From Lelliottia sp. JS-SCA-14 (GTDB lineage: Bacteria; Pseudomonadota; Gammaproteobacteria; Enterobacterales; Enterobacteriaceae), in assembly GCF_035593345.1 (NCBI RefSeq), contig NZ_CP141606.1, positions 372,001-436,000 of the forward strand: 64,000 bases of DNA, given 5' to 3'. The position numbers and the translations under genes were made by a program. Below are positions 8,784-17,321 of the stretch, piece after piece (position 1 is the stretch's first letter; every line of letters begins with the position of its first letter). The notes under the pieces were generated by a model that saw nothing but the letters and a program-made list of their open reading frames with translations, was not told the origin of the DNA and made no database searches.

Positions 8784-9875
8784 ATGCGTAAAGCAATGCT
8801 ATTTCTGATGCTGCTCTGGACGACGGCGGCCAGCGCAGAGCGCCTGGGGAATGTGGTCGATATTCAGGGCGTGCGCGGCAACCAGCTGGTGGGTTACAGC
8901 CTGGTGGTCGGCCTCGACGGCACCGGCGATAAAAACCAGGTGAAATTCACTAGCCAGTCGGTGACTAACATGCTGCGCCAGTTTGGCGTCCAGCTGCCGA
9001 CCAAAATCGATCCGAAAGTGAAAAACGTCGCCGCCGTGGCGATCAGCGCCACGCTTCCGCCGGGCTATGCGCGCGGGCAGAGTATCGACATCACCGTTTC
9101 GTCGATTGGCGATGCCAAAAGCCTGCGCGGCGGCACCTTGCTCCTGACGCAGCTGCGCGGGGCCGACGGCGAAGTCTACGCCCTGGCGCAGGGCAACGTG
9201 GTGGTCGGCGGCGTGAAAGCCGAAGGCAACAGCGGATCGAGCGTGACCATCAACACCCCAACCGTGGGCCGCGTGCCAAATGGCGGATCCGTCGAGCGCG
9301 AAGTGCCATCTGATTTCCAGCAGAACAACCAGGTGATCCTCAACCTCAAACGCCCAAGTTTTAAAACCGCCAACAGCGTGGCCGTGGCCCTGAACAGTGC
9401 GTTTGGCTCCGGCACGGCGACCGCGCAGAGCGCCACCAACGTGACGGTCAACGCGCCGCTGTCGGCGGGCGAGCGCGTGGCCTTTATGTCGATGCTGGAA
9501 GACGTGCAAATTAATGCGGGCAAACAGCCGCCGCGCGTGGTGTTCAACGCCCGCACCGGCACCGTGGTGATCGGCGACGGCGTGGTGGTGCGCGCTGCGG
9601 CGGTGTCTCACGGCAACCTGACCGTGACCATTCGTGAATCCTCGAACGTCAGCCAGCCGGGCGCGTTCAGCCAGGGCCAGACGGTGGTCACGCCGCAAAG
9701 CGACGTCGATGTTAATCGCGGCAGCGGTCAGATGGTAACCATCGCGGCGGGCACCAGCCTGCGCAGCATTGTGAACACCATCAACAGCCTCGGCGCGTCG
9801 CCAGACGACACCATGGCGATCCTGCAGGCCCTGCACGAAGCGGGCGCGCTCGATGCTGAACTGGTTGTGATTTAA
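8784..9875 (+). CDS. lfgI: P-ring protein FlgI
   Basis: FlgI polymerises around the rod in the periplasm with help from FlgA. The product shows a signal peptide ([18 protein letters not shown]) and the strong FlgI block [20 protein letters not shown]. The frame also allows a start at 8772, but the ATG at 8784 has GGAG six bases upstream and yields a cleaner signal peptide, so it is preferred. Length is about 363 residues, normal for the family. Confidence 0.93.
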   Translation: MRKAMLFLMLLWTTAASAERLGNVVDIQGVRGNQLVGYSLVVGLDGTGDKNQVKFTSQSVTNMLRQFGVQLPTKIDPKVKNVAAVAISATLPPGYARGQSIDITVSSIGDAKSLRGGTLLLTQLRGADGEVYALAQGNVVVGGVKAEGNSGSSVTINTPTVGRVPNGGSVEREVPSDFQQNNQVILNLKRPSFKTANSVAVALNSAFGSGTATAQSATNVTVNAPLSAGERVAFMSMLEDVQINAGKQPPRVVFNARTGTVVIGDGVVVRAAAVSHGNLTVTIRESSNVSQPGAFSQGQTVVTPQSDVDVNRGSGQMVTIAAGTSLRSIVNTINSLGASPDDTMAILQALHEAGALDAELVVI

Positions 9876-9884
9876 GGAGAGACC

Positions 9885-10277
9885 ATGCTACAGGCGATCA
9901 AACCCCAGACCAGCGTTCTGCCCGGCGATTTTACCGGCCAGGTCAAACCGCAGAATCTCGAGCAGGCTGCGGAGCAGTTCGAAGGCATTTTTCTGCGCTC
10001 GATGCTCCAGCAAATGCGTAAAGCCTCCGAAGCGCTGGTGGACAACAATCCGTTCGACAGCAAACAGCAGCGCATGATGCGCGATTTTTACGACGACAAG
10101 CTGGCATCCCAGCTGGCGTCCCAGCGCAGCACCGGCATCGCCCAGATGATCATCACCCAGCTCGGCCCGCAGGAAAGCGCGCCGCTTAAGAATTCGCAGG
10201 GAATGGTCGCTTTACAGGAACATCCGAAGACATTAACGCCCCCCGTCGTTCCGGTAATACGCCGCGGGCAGGAGTAA
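9885..10277 (+). CDS. lfgJ: Short FlgJ-type rod-binding protein LfgJ
   Basis: The 130-residue protein contains only the rod-binding domain (EQAAEQFEGIFLRSMLQQMR, then NPFDSKQQRMMRDFYDDKLA). The roughly 170-residue glucosaminidase domain that FlgJ of the primary E. coli/Salmonella flagellum carries is absent. It acts as rod cap/scaffold in the periplasm. Because it has no wall-cutting domain, the lateral system must use a separate peptidoglycan hydrolase; the NlpC/P60 gene next to lafU is a candidate. It lies between lfgI and lfgK with short gaps. Confidence 0.9.
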   Translation: MLQAIKPQTSVLPGDFTGQVKPQNLEQAAEQFEGIFLRSMLQQMRKASEALVDNNPFDSKQQRMMRDFYDDKLASQLASQRSTGIAQMIITQLGPQESAPLKNSQGMVALQEHPKTLTPPVVPVIRRGQE

Positions 10278-10280
10278 TCC

Positions 10281-11651
10281 ATGAACATGATCAACATTGC
10301 CTTTAGCGGCCTGCAGGCAGCGCAGTTTGGGATGAGCGTGACCTCCATGAACATCTCCAACGTGCTGACGCCGGGCTACAGCCGTCAGGGCATTATCCAG
10401 AGCTCCGTCACCACCCTGGGGCCGGGCGGCATGTCCGCCGGGGCGGGCGTGCAGGTGGACAGCATCCGCCGCATTTCCGATCAGTACCTGACGGGCCAGG
10501 TGTGGCAGAGCAACAGCAAAGCCAACTACTACGGGATCAACAACCAGTATCTCAGCTCGCTGGAGAAGGTGATTGGCACCGACTCCACCAGTCTGGGTAA
10601 CGGTCTGGATGATTTCTTCTCGGCCTTGAGCGCGTTAACCGCCGGGCCGGAAAGCGAAGCCAACCGCCAGCAGCTGCTGAACCAGGCGCAATCTCTGGCG
10701 ACCCGTTTCAACAACATGAACGACTTCATCGACAGCCAGAAAACCTCGGTCAGTAATCAGCGCAACACCATGGTCGATCAGATGAACACCCTGACCGCCG
10801 GGATCGCCGACTACAACAAGAAAATCATGGAGATGGATTCGACGGGCGGGAACAGCAACGTCCTGCGCGATCAGCGTGACGAGCTGGTGAAACAGCTCAG
10901 CACCTATAGCGACGTGAAAGTCACGGAAGACAGCAACGGCAGCTACTCCGTGTCGATGAAAAACGGTCAGCCGCTGGTGAGCGGCAAGGTGGCCGGGCAG
11001 CTCAGCGCTACCACCGACGCCAAAGGTAACTCCGTCTTAAACCTGAAGTTTTCCGGCAGCGATTTCTCGCTCAACCCGTCGACCGGCGGCCAGCTCGGCG
11101 CGCTGTACGACTACGAAACCGGCGATCTGGCGGATATGCAGGCCTCCGTGCAGGGGATGGCGGAGACCGTCGCCACGCTGTTTAACGATCAGCTGGCGCA
11201 GGGCTTCGATAAGAACGGCAATCCGGGCAAACCGCTGTTTACCTTCGATCTGACCAATCCGGCGGGCATGTTGCAGGTCAACGATCTCAAACCTGACGAA
11301 CTGGCGCTCTCCGGAAATAAGGACGAGCAGGGTAACGGCGACAACCTGCAGGCATTGATCGACCTGAAAAACAAAAAGGTCGATATCGGCGGGATGGGCA
11401 ACATGAGCCTGAACGAAGGGGCGGCGGCGATCATCTCCAACATCGGTATCGCCAGCAAACAGTCGAAGAGTGAGCTTGAGGCAGCCCAGGCGGTGTTTGA
11501 CCAGGCGCAGCTGCAGCGCAATAACCTCAGCGCGGTCAACCAGGACGAAGAGGCGATTAACCTGCAGGTTTACATGCAGGCGTATCAGTCCAACGTCAAA
11601 GTGATTGCCACCGGCAACCAGATTTTTACCGACCTGTTAGGCCTGTTCTAA
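10281..11651 (+). CDS. lfgK: Hook-filament junction protein FlgK (HAP1)
   Basis: At 456 residues this is a compact FlgK. The N-terminus (INIAFSGLQAAQFGMSVTSM, ISNVLTPGYSRQG) and the C-terminal coiled helix (NLQVYMQAYQSNVKVIATGN) are diagnostic. It forms the first hook-filament junction layer and is a client of the LfgN chaperone. It begins 3 bases after lfgJ. Confidence 0.95.
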   Translation: MNMINIAFSGLQAAQFGMSVTSMNISNVLTPGYSRQGIIQSSVTTLGPGGMSAGAGVQVDSIRRISDQYLTGQVWQSNSKANYYGINNQYLSSLEKVIGTDSTSLGNGLDDFFSALSALTAGPESEANRQQLLNQAQSLATRFNNMNDFIDSQKTSVSNQRNTMVDQMNTLTAGIADYNKKIMEMDSTGGNSNVLRDQRDELVKQLSTYSDVKVTEDSNGSYSVSMKNGQPLVSGKVAGQLSATTDAKGNSVLNLKFSGSDFSLNPSTGGQLGALYDYETGDLADMQASVQGMAETVATLFNDQLAQGFDKNGNPGKPLFTFDLTNPAGMLQVNDLKPDELALSGNKDEQGNGDNLQALIDLKNKKVDIGGMGNMSLNEGAAAIISNIGIASKQSKSELEAAQAVFDQAQLQRNNLSAVNQDEEAINLQVYMQAYQSNVKVIATGNQIFTDLLGLF

Positions 11652-11672
11652 GGGTTGTGAAGGAACGAAATT

Positions 11673-12590
11673 ATGCGAATCAGTAGTCTTTATAATTCCG
11701 ACGCCATGATGGCGCAGCTTGGCGTCAACGGCACCCGTATGAGCAAGCTGATGGAGCAGATGGCGACCCAGAAGCGAATCAACGTCCCGTCGGACGACCC
11801 GGTGGCCGCGACCCGTCTGGTGCAGCTCAACCGCGAGCAGTCGGCTATTCAGCAGTATCAGAGCAACATCTCGCGTCTTAGCGGATCGCTGTCCAGCCAG
11901 GAAGCGCACGTTACCGCGATGAGCAACCAGCTCCTGTCGCTCAATGACAAACTGCTGGCGGCGGCGAACGGCGACACACACAGCAGCGAAGATATGGTGG
12001 GTTTTGGCAACGAGCTGTCGTCGATGCTCGACTCGCTGGTGGCGTCGATCAACGCCCAGAACGAAAACGGTAGCTATCTCTTCTCCGGCACCAAAACGGA
12101 CGCCAAACCGGTGGTCTGGGATGAGGCGCAGGGGAAATACATTTACCAGGGCAACAACGGCACGCGGGAAACCACGGTCGCCAACGGGGTGAACGTCACC
12201 GAAAACACCAACGTCGTGCAGGCGTTTGGTAACGGCACCGATCTGGAGATGCTGAACAAGCTGAAAGCCCTGAGTGAGAAAATGCAGGACCCGAGCATTC
12301 CGGTCAGCGACTATCAGGATGAGATGAACGAGATGCTATCCCTTTCGTCTGATACCCGCGACAAAGTGGCGGCGCAGCTGACCGATCTGGGTGGACGCCA
12401 GAACCGACTGACCATGCTCGGCGATGCCCATACGGACGTCAGCACCGCCAACGATCAGGTGGTGCGCGACCTGTCGGATACCGACTGGGCGACGACCAGC
12501 ATCAACCTTCAGCTGTACACCAACTCGGTACAGGTCACTAACAAAGCGTACAGCATGATCAGTCAGCTCTCGCTCTTCAGCATGTTGTAA
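11673..12590 (+). CDS. lfgL: Hook-filament junction protein FlgL (HAP3)
   Basis: The 305-residue product resembles flagellin and FlgL at its ends: MRISSLYNSDAMMAQLGVNG and QKRINVPSDDPVAATRLVQL at the N-terminus, and a flagellin-type C-terminal helix. It joins the FlgK layer to the filament. Its TAA stop overlaps the lafW start by one base. Confidence 0.94.
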   Translation: MRISSLYNSDAMMAQLGVNGTRMSKLMEQMATQKRINVPSDDPVAATRLVQLNREQSAIQQYQSNISRLSGSLSSQEAHVTAMSNQLLSLNDKLLAAANGDTHSSEDMVGFGNELSSMLDSLVASINAQNENGSYLFSGTKTDAKPVVWDEAQGKYIYQGNNGTRETTVANGVNVTENTNVVQAFGNGTDLEMLNKLKALSEKMQDPSIPVSDYQDEMNEMLSLSSDTRDKVAAQLTDLGGRQNRLTMLGDAHTDVSTANDQVVRDLSDTDWATTSINLQLYTNSVQVTNKAYSMISQLSLFSML

Positions 12591-13585
12591 TGGTTATGCA
12601 GGTAGGATTAAAAACCACCACCGCCTCCAGCACCGCGTCCGCCGTCCGGACGTCGCCGGGGGCACCGGCGCAAATTACCCGCACCGAGCGCGTGGCGAAC
12701 ACCCCGCGCGCGACGGCGCCATTCCCCGAGGCGGCGCTGCTTTCGCGCCGTCCGATGCGCTATAACGTCCAGCTTAATCAGCAGCTGACGGCGGTTCAGC
12801 AGGCGGACAATTATCTGTCAGAAGCCGAGACCCAACTGCTGGTGCTGCGTCATCAGAAAGGTTCAGCCCCGTCGGGCCTGAACACGCTGCTGCATCAGCG
12901 CGGACAGCTGTCGGGTGGGACGATCGATCGCAACTTCAACATCACGCTCCAGCAAAAAAGCCAGGTGAACTTCACCCTGCCGGGCGTTGAAAAACTGCTG
13001 GAACAGCCGCAGGGCGAGACGCTGGTGTTCCAGCTCGGCGGCGGCCAGCGCGAACTGACAGCCGTGGCGCTGCCTGCAAACTCCTCACCGCGTCAGGTGC
13101 TGGCGCATCTCAATGTGGGACTGGGCCGCTTAGGCATTAACGCGACGCTGGCCCCCGAGGGGAAGGTCGCTTTCCAGGTCGACGAAGCCCGCTGGTCGCG
13201 CGTCAGCCAGCATCTCAGCGTGCGCGGCGAAGGACAACATTTCCCGGCGGATGCGTTCACCCTGTTGGCTCCGCAGGCGGAAACCAGCCGCGAAGATGAG
13301 ATTGGTTTGTTAGTCAGTCGCTGGGAGCGTGGCGACGGGAAGAAGTTGCAGCAGACGCTGGACCAGATTACTCGCGAGCGCAGCAAATTACATTTTCATC
13401 AGGACCGCGTCGCGACGCGCATTCAGGATATGTCGACGGTTTACACGCCGGGCGAAGCGCTCGAAACGGCGCGCGCGCTGGGAGATGCACTAGCCGGGAG
13501 CGGCAAGCAGTTTGGATTGCTGACGCAAGCGCTGGCAGCGCAGGGGAATGTTCATCAGGTGACGGTGAAGAATTTGTTGGGGTGA
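12590..13585 (+). CDS. lafW: Lateral hook-associated protein LafW
   Basis: The gene follows lfgL with a TAATG overlap, exactly where Flag-2 loci carry lafW. The 331-residue protein is rich in Gln, Ala and Thr. Its C-terminal region (EALETARALGDALAGSGKQF) resembles the axial helix of flagellar export substrates. LafW has no counterpart in the primary flagellar system and its function is not well defined in the literature I know. It ends the long rightward operon; a strong hairpin terminator follows. Confidence 0.75.
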   Translation: MVMQVGLKTTTASSTASAVRTSPGAPAQITRTERVANTPRATAPFPEAALLSRRPMRYNVQLNQQLTAVQQADNYLSEAETQLLVLRHQKGSAPSGLNTLLHQRGQLSGGTIDRNFNITLQQKSQVNFTLPGVEKLLEQPQGETLVFQLGGGQRELTAVALPANSSPRQVLAHLNVGLGRLGINATLAPEGKVAFQVDEARWSRVSQHLSVRGEGQHFPADAFTLLAPQAETSREDEIGLLVSRWERGDGKKLQQTLDQITRERSKLHFHQDRVATRIQDMSTVYTPGEALETARALGDALAGSGKQFGLLTQALAAQGNVHQVTVKNLLG

Positions 13586-13602
13586 GGGTTTTCGATAATT
13601 TA

Positions 13603-13630
13603 TAGAGCAGGTTGTGGCCTGCTCTTCATT
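13603..13630 (+). terminator. Rho-independent terminator after lafW
   Basis: AGAGCAGG and CCTGCTCT form an 8-base stem with a 6-base loop. The sequence before the stem (TTTCGATAATT) recurs in front of the terminators after two symE copies at 16.08 and 20.49 kb. Confidence 0.75.
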
Positions 13631-13719
13631 TGCGGTGATTCTGAGTGACAGATCAAAGATCCTAACCATAAGGGCTGAGATCACTACAATACTCAGTGTT
13701 AACGTCAGTATTCAGTTTG

Positions 13720-14277
13720 CTAGAAAAGCCCACTTTTCTTACAGATCTTATCCTGCCAGTTTTTTAAATTTTCATGTGTCGTTAAATCACTAATAATAAT
13801 ATCCCCGGCGCTTTTTATATACTCTGGGTCTTTAACATAAATCTCATACTCATGATTCTGCTCAGGAATAAAAGAAACCCGTTTCTCATAAGTACGATTA
13901 TTCCCATAATAATCTGCCTCGTTCATACTGCTCATGACCATGAGGCGTTGCCCCGGTTTTATTGCGTATTCCTTTACCTTTTCATTACCAAAGCTACTCG
14001 GAGTGTGCATATTTATTTTTTTGGCAGAACCAGCACTGTAATCAGCTGTACTCAACAATGACAGGTGAAAGGCTGATGTCAGTTTTCTGCTTTCAAACTC
14101 TTTATAGCAATCACCATCCAACTCATAAAAAACAAGGCTGAGTTTGCCTTTATCCAGGACTCTTATTTTTGCTGCATCGCTCCCTGTATAATCTTCCACT
14201 GAGCGCTTCATATCAAGTTGACAACCAGATAATAAAATTACCGAAAATAACGTCAGGTACATATTTACAAACTTCAT
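13720..14277 (-). CDS. Hypothetical lipoprotein
   Basis: The 185-residue product begins with a hydrophobic signal ending LLSGC, with Cys19 in the lipobox, so it should be a lipoprotein. The rest is polar and unrecognised. Its AT-rich composition contrasts sharply with the GC-rich flagellar genes to the left and marks the start of the inserted island. It reads leftward and converges on lafW. I know no function; envelope location is the only supported statement. Confidence 0.7.
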   Translation of the reverse strand: MKFVNMYLTLFSVILLSGCQLDMKRSVEDYTGSDAAKIRVLDKGKLSLVFYELDGDCYKEFESRKLTSAFHLSLLSTADYSAGSAKKINMHTPSSFGNEKVKEYAIKPGQRLMVMSSMNEADYYGNNRTYEKRVSFIPEQNHEYEIYVKDPEYIKSAGDIIISDLTTHENLKNWQDKICKKSGLF

Positions 14278-14439
14278 ACATCAACCCTTAAAACTAAGCA
14301 TATTAATTTGATGGGAATATAAAAATTGCACTTGTCTTCTTGATAGTTTAGATGTACTTCGAATTATACTATTGCGTGATTAAAATTTGTTTCATGATTT
14401 TGTTTACTTCATCAAAAGCAAACTTTACGGTTATAATTT

Positions 14440-14469
14440 AAAGAGAGCGGAAATGAGTCCGCTCTCTTT
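14440..14469 (-). terminator. Terminator behind the first Ail-like gene
   Basis: AAAGAGAGCGG pairs with CCGCTCTCTTT, an 11-base perfect stem with an 8-base loop, placed 11 bases past the stop of the leftward Ail-like gene. The arm itself supplies a short T run. Confidence 0.75.
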
Positions 14470-14479
14470 GGGTTTATGA

Positions 14480-15064
14480 TCAGAATCGATAACCGACACC
14501 AATATTAAAACCATTAACTGCATGGTCGTTCGCACCATCATCCAGTTTTGAACCTTCATAACCCACGTCAATGACAAAATTATCCAGCGGGCTGATCTGA
14601 ACACCGGCTCCATAAACCAGGGATGTGGAATCATGGCTTCCACCATCGACATTACCCATATCAACTAAACCACGAGTGCCTTCGTAATTCTTCCAGTTAT
14701 AGTTGTAATCAACTTTATTATAGCTGGCACCGAGTAGGGCATAGACGCTAACGATCTCGTTAAAACGCCAGGCCGGGCCTGCAGCCAGCGAGTAATATTT
14801 TACGTTCGCATGCAGATCAATTTTATCGCGATCAACGTAATAAGAACTGCTCTCGGAACCTGTCATAAAAGTAAATGAAGTGATAATGCTTAGCGGAGAA
14901 TCCCACTCATAACGGTATTTCAGGTTCATGCCATTGATGTTTTTGAAACCTTCAACATGAGCCTGTGCATATCCTGCAGTAATAGAACTCTCTGCCTGTA
15001 CCGCAGCAGAAACGCCCAACGCAGACAGAAAAACGGCGGTTAATACAGAGTATTTCATTGACAT
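14480..15064 (-). CDS. Ail/Lom/OmpX-family outer membrane protein, copy 1
   Basis: A 194-residue protein with a signal peptide (LTAVFLSALGVSAAVQA) and the alternating-strand pattern of an eight-stranded beta-barrel. Family blocks include ITAGYAQAHVEGF, NLKYRYEWDSPL, YYSLAAGPAWRFNE and the terminal GFNIGVGYRF ending in the Phe expected of outer membrane proteins. Ail-type proteins mediate adhesion or serum resistance in pathogens; here the role is unknown. An AAGGA site precedes the ATG at 15064. A second copy, about 90% identical by eye, lies at 20522-21106 and a 3' remnant at 16112. Confidence 0.88.
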   Translation of the reverse strand: MSMKYSVLTAVFLSALGVSAAVQAESSITAGYAQAHVEGFKNINGMNLKYRYEWDSPLSIITSFTFMTGSESSSYYVDRDKIDLHANVKYYSLAAGPAWRFNEIVSVYALLGASYNKVDYNYNWKNYEGTRGLVDMGNVDGGSHDSTSLVYGAGVQISPLDNFVIDVGYEGSKLDDGANDHAVNGFNIGVGYRF

Positions 15065-15442
15065 ACATCATCCTTAATATGAGATAAAAATTTGGTGGGT
15101 TCGTCAGTTAATACAGTGGCACCGCCGCACCCAATCCAGTACAACACAAGGCTAATTAAAAATGCAATTATAGTATGCTGTTTTTACCTTAAGCAACCTA
15201 TCCTTCGACAAGGCTAATAACATTATTCATTGCTGCTAATATCACGGATAACAGGTAGTAGTACAGATCTCATTACAAAACTCTGTTGGCATTACCGATA
15301 CTTATTTATATGTTTAAAACTTTGGGTAGGGTTGTTCTGCGTTAAGCTTTCCTCCTAAATCTTTCTACAATGCAATGTTACATGACGTTGTATTGTTTTC
15401 TGAATGCCCCTCGCATTTTATGAAATCTACACACTTGTCATA

Positions 15443-15462
15443 TACTGTGTTTTTATTCAGTA
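15443..15462 (+). promoter_or_regulatory. LexA box and promoter of symE copy 1
   Basis: TACTGTGTTTTTATTCAGTA matches the LexA operator pattern TACTGT-N8-ACAGTA with exact CTG-N10-CAG spacing. A TATAAT at 15466-15471 lies just downstream, so the operator covers the -35 position. In E. coli symE is SOS-controlled, which fits. The surrounding 15065-15600 gap otherwise holds the leader regions of the divergent Ail-like and symE genes; I see no other gene in it. Confidence 0.8.
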
Positions 15463-15535
15463 CGATATAATGAACGTACAAAAAAACACGTAAATCAACA
15501 ATGGTGGAATAACTAAACATATAACCTCGGATTAT

Positions 15536-15614
15536 TAAAAAGCGCGATATGAAAGTGTAACCAGCACCTTCATACCGCTGACCAAAAACAACTAAACGGA
15601 GTTGAAAATGGCTA
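15536..15614 (-). ncRNA. symR: Predicted antisense RNA SymR (copy 1)
   Basis: On the minus strand inside the symE start region there is TTGGCG (15643-15648), a 16-base spacer and TAATAT (15621-15626), so transcription should begin near 15614. About 35 bases on, ATGAAGGTG and CACTTTCAT can pair into a 9-base stem, followed by CGCGCTTTTT, a rho-independent terminator ending near 15538. The RNA would be about 75-80 bases and complementary to the symE ribosome binding site and start codon. E. coli SymR has this position, orientation and a size of 77 nt as I recall it. This is prediction, not observation. Confidence 0.65.
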
Positions 15615-16063
15615 CCACAAATATTAAGCCAGAAATCGCTATCGCCAAAACAGATTCTGGAACTTTAGCGAATATTTCCGAAAACCACGAAGTTGCACGC
15701 AAAAATGGCGTCTCTGCAAAGGCAGATACAGCTAATCGTATTTCTAAAACCGTACGGCGTATGACGGTGAGTTATGTCAGTGTCCGCCACTACGATCGCC
15801 GCACCGAGAAAACCCGGCGCTATACCCGCAGCGCCAGTTTGCGTCTGAACGGGCACTGGATGGAGGAAGCTGGATTTACCACCGGCACGCCGCTGGATGT
15901 GCGGGTGATGCCGGGGTGCCTGGTTATTACCACTTTGCCAAAAGAATCCGCATTAATGAAAGTGCTGAGCAAAACTGCTAATTGTTTACCAGAAAAAGAG
16001 CAACAGCAGGTTTTGGCATTTTTGCAGGGTGTGACGGCGAAAGTGGCACTTGAAAAAAATTAA
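15608..16063 (+). CDS. symE: SymE-family SOS toxin, copy 1 (intact)
   Basis: The ATG at 15608 has GGAG six bases upstream and gives 151 residues; a TTG two codons earlier is unlikely. The C-terminal 95 residues are SymE-like: RYTRSASLRLNGHWMEEAG, then FTTGTPLDVRVMPGCLVITT. SymE has an AbrB-type fold and acts as an RNA-cleaving or nucleoid-condensing toxin repressed by LexA and by antisense SymR; both control elements are visible here. The first 50 residues are a polar extension also seen in copy 3, longer than in E. coli SymE (about 113 residues). Of the three copies in the island this is the only complete one. Confidence 0.8.
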   Translation: MATTNIKPEIAIAKTDSGTLANISENHEVARKNGVSAKADTANRISKTVRRMTVSYVSVRHYDRRTEKTRRYTRSASLRLNGHWMEEAGFTTGTPLDVRVMPGCLVITTLPKESALMKVLSKTANCLPEKEQQQVLAFLQGVTAKVALEKN

Positions 16064-16076
16064 TTCTCGATAATTA

Positions 16077-16104
16077 AAAGAGCAGGATCTTTCCTGCTCT
16101 TTAT
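16077..16104 (+). terminator. Terminator of symE copy 1
   Basis: AAAGAGCAGGA and TCCTGCTCTTT form an 11-base perfect stem with a TCTT loop, 13 bases past the stop. It is closely related to the terminators after lafW and symE copy 3. Confidence 0.85.
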
Positions 16105-16111
16105 TCATAAT

Positions 16112-16146
16112 ATTAGAACCGATAATCGGCTCTAATATTAAAATCA
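16112..16146 (-). pseudogene. 3' remnant of a third Ail-like gene
   Basis: The segment ATTAGAACCGATAA followed by CTAATATTAAAA matches the 3' end of Ail-like copy 2 (20523 onward) over about 32 bases, in the same position relative to a symE terminator. Nothing further upstream of the gene survives. Confidence 0.6.
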
Positions 16147-16171
16147 GATGCGGTTAGTGGTCTACGCTTTG

Positions 16172-16213
16172 GCACTAACAAGCAAAAACATCCCAACTGC
16201 GAAGGCTGGTATT
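16172..16213 (-). terminator. Repeated terminator module (copy A) after an orphan immunity gene
   Basis: On the minus strand CCAGCC-TTCG-CAGTTGG is followed by GATGTTTTTG. The same 40-base module, with small changes, stands at 16830-16870 behind the next immunity gene, so it travelled with the toxin-immunity units. Confidence 0.6.
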
Positions 16214-16233
16214 TGTTTTACTAACTCTATAAG

Positions 16234-16707
16234 CTAATTTAGCTTTGTAACGATAACATCGTTGGTTTTATCCATGAGTAGCGTGTCTGCCAAAGGCAAT
16301 GTCCTAATCAACCTTTCTAACGTCCCTCTAGGGAAACGACATTCGTTAAAACTACCTTCGAAATCCAAAGTATAAATTAGCCTTTCTTCACAGCCATCAA
16401 ATCCTAGCCAGAAATTACACCCATAGTCATACAACTCAGCAACATTTAATGATAATAATTTTTTAGGTGTTCCTTCTGAAAAATCCATTTCTTCCACAGA
16501 TACATTACCGATATCTTCATGGATTTTTATAAGCCCTGCCTCCAGACTCTCTTTTAATGAAGATATTACGATATAAAGGTCTATAGTAGTCCCTTTACCA
16601 GGGATGAGCATGTCATTGATAATGAAGTTAAACATTCCACTCGGAGAACATAAGAAATCCACCTGTTCCACTTGTATTGCGATTTGATAAGGATTGCCAA
16701 TGATCAT
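16234..16707 (-). CDS. Orphan CDI immunity-type protein
   Basis: An AT-rich gene for a 157-residue acidic soluble protein with no signal or membrane segment. I recognise no named family; size, charge, orientation and position downstream of displaced CdiA C-termini suggest an immunity protein whose toxin has been lost. A purine-rich AAGGGGGGG stretch precedes the ATG. Only a short unidentified coding-like trace (ending PDAEIPIL and a stop) survives upstream at about 16740-16810. Confidence 0.6.
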   Translation of the reverse strand: MIIGNPYQIAIQVEQVDFLCSPSGMFNFIINDMLIPGKGTTIDLYIVISSLKESLEAGLIKIHEDIGNVSVEEMDFSEGTPKKLLSLNVAELYDYGCNFWLGFDGCEERLIYTLDFEGSFNECRFPRGTLERLIRTLPLADTLLMDKTNDVIVTKLN

Positions 16708-16829
16708 TTTATTCCCCCCCTTTATTATAGAATTGGAATTTCAGCATCCGGAACGCAAGTTTTGCCACTAAAATTGCCGCTCACCACACAGTACACCATC
16801 TGAAGATACATATGGTGTACTGGCTTATG

Positions 16830-16870
16830 GCATTGGCAAGAAAAAACATCCCAACCGTGAAGGCTGGGAT
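16830..16870 (-). terminator. Repeated terminator module (copy B)
   Basis: Minus-strand ATCCCAGCC-TTCAC-GGTTGGGAT is followed by GTTTTTTC, a good rho-independent terminator that begins right at the stop of the 16870-17319 gene. It is the partner of the module at 16172. Confidence 0.75.
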
Positions 16871-17319
16871 TACCCTAATTTTTTTAAATGATTATAAAAA
16901 TCTTCAATATCAATAAAATATTCCCATTCACTATCAGTACCAGACATTGATACTTCATAATTATCTTCTGATTTCCCGATATAAATTTCAGGAATGAGAG
17001 TCCCACGAGCTGCAAATCGGAGACAGTGATGGGACCGATAATCAAACATTAGATCAACAATTTCATCATCTTCCACATCAACATTTTCATAAAAATGCCG
17101 TATTTTTCTGGCTAATGATCTACCATCTACCCTATCTATAGGTAAATTTGATGATTTAATCTCATGCTCATTTTCTTTGAACCAATCAAGCAATTCAGAC
17201 AAGTCTACTTTCCCATGGAAAATAGTGGTCGCGTTCCTGTCATTTACAACTGAAAGATCAACCACCTGAAAACCAACCAGTTGTGGTCCTTCAATTAAAG
17301 ATATGCGCAATTTATTCAT
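16870..17319 (-). CDS. Orphan CDI immunity protein paired with the 17.3-17.8 kb toxin remnant
   Basis: The 149-residue acidic protein starts 2 bases after the stop of the displaced toxin module at 17322, the normal toxin-immunity coupling. It has no membrane segment. The sequence (for example DLSELLDWFKENEHEI) is unlike anything I can name with certainty. By position it should neutralise the toxin with the GGWGTPMDL...GGWHGYPVPG signature directly upstream. Function is inferred from neighbourhood. Confidence 0.65.
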   Translation of the reverse strand: MNKLRISLIEGPQLVGFQVVDLSVVNDRNATTIFHGKVDLSELLDWFKENEHEIKSSNLPIDRVDGRSLARKIRHFYENVDVEDDEIVDLMFDYRSHHCLRFAARGTLIPEIYIGKSEDNYEVSMSGTDSEWEYFIDIEDFYNHLKKLG

Positions 17320-17321
17320 GA

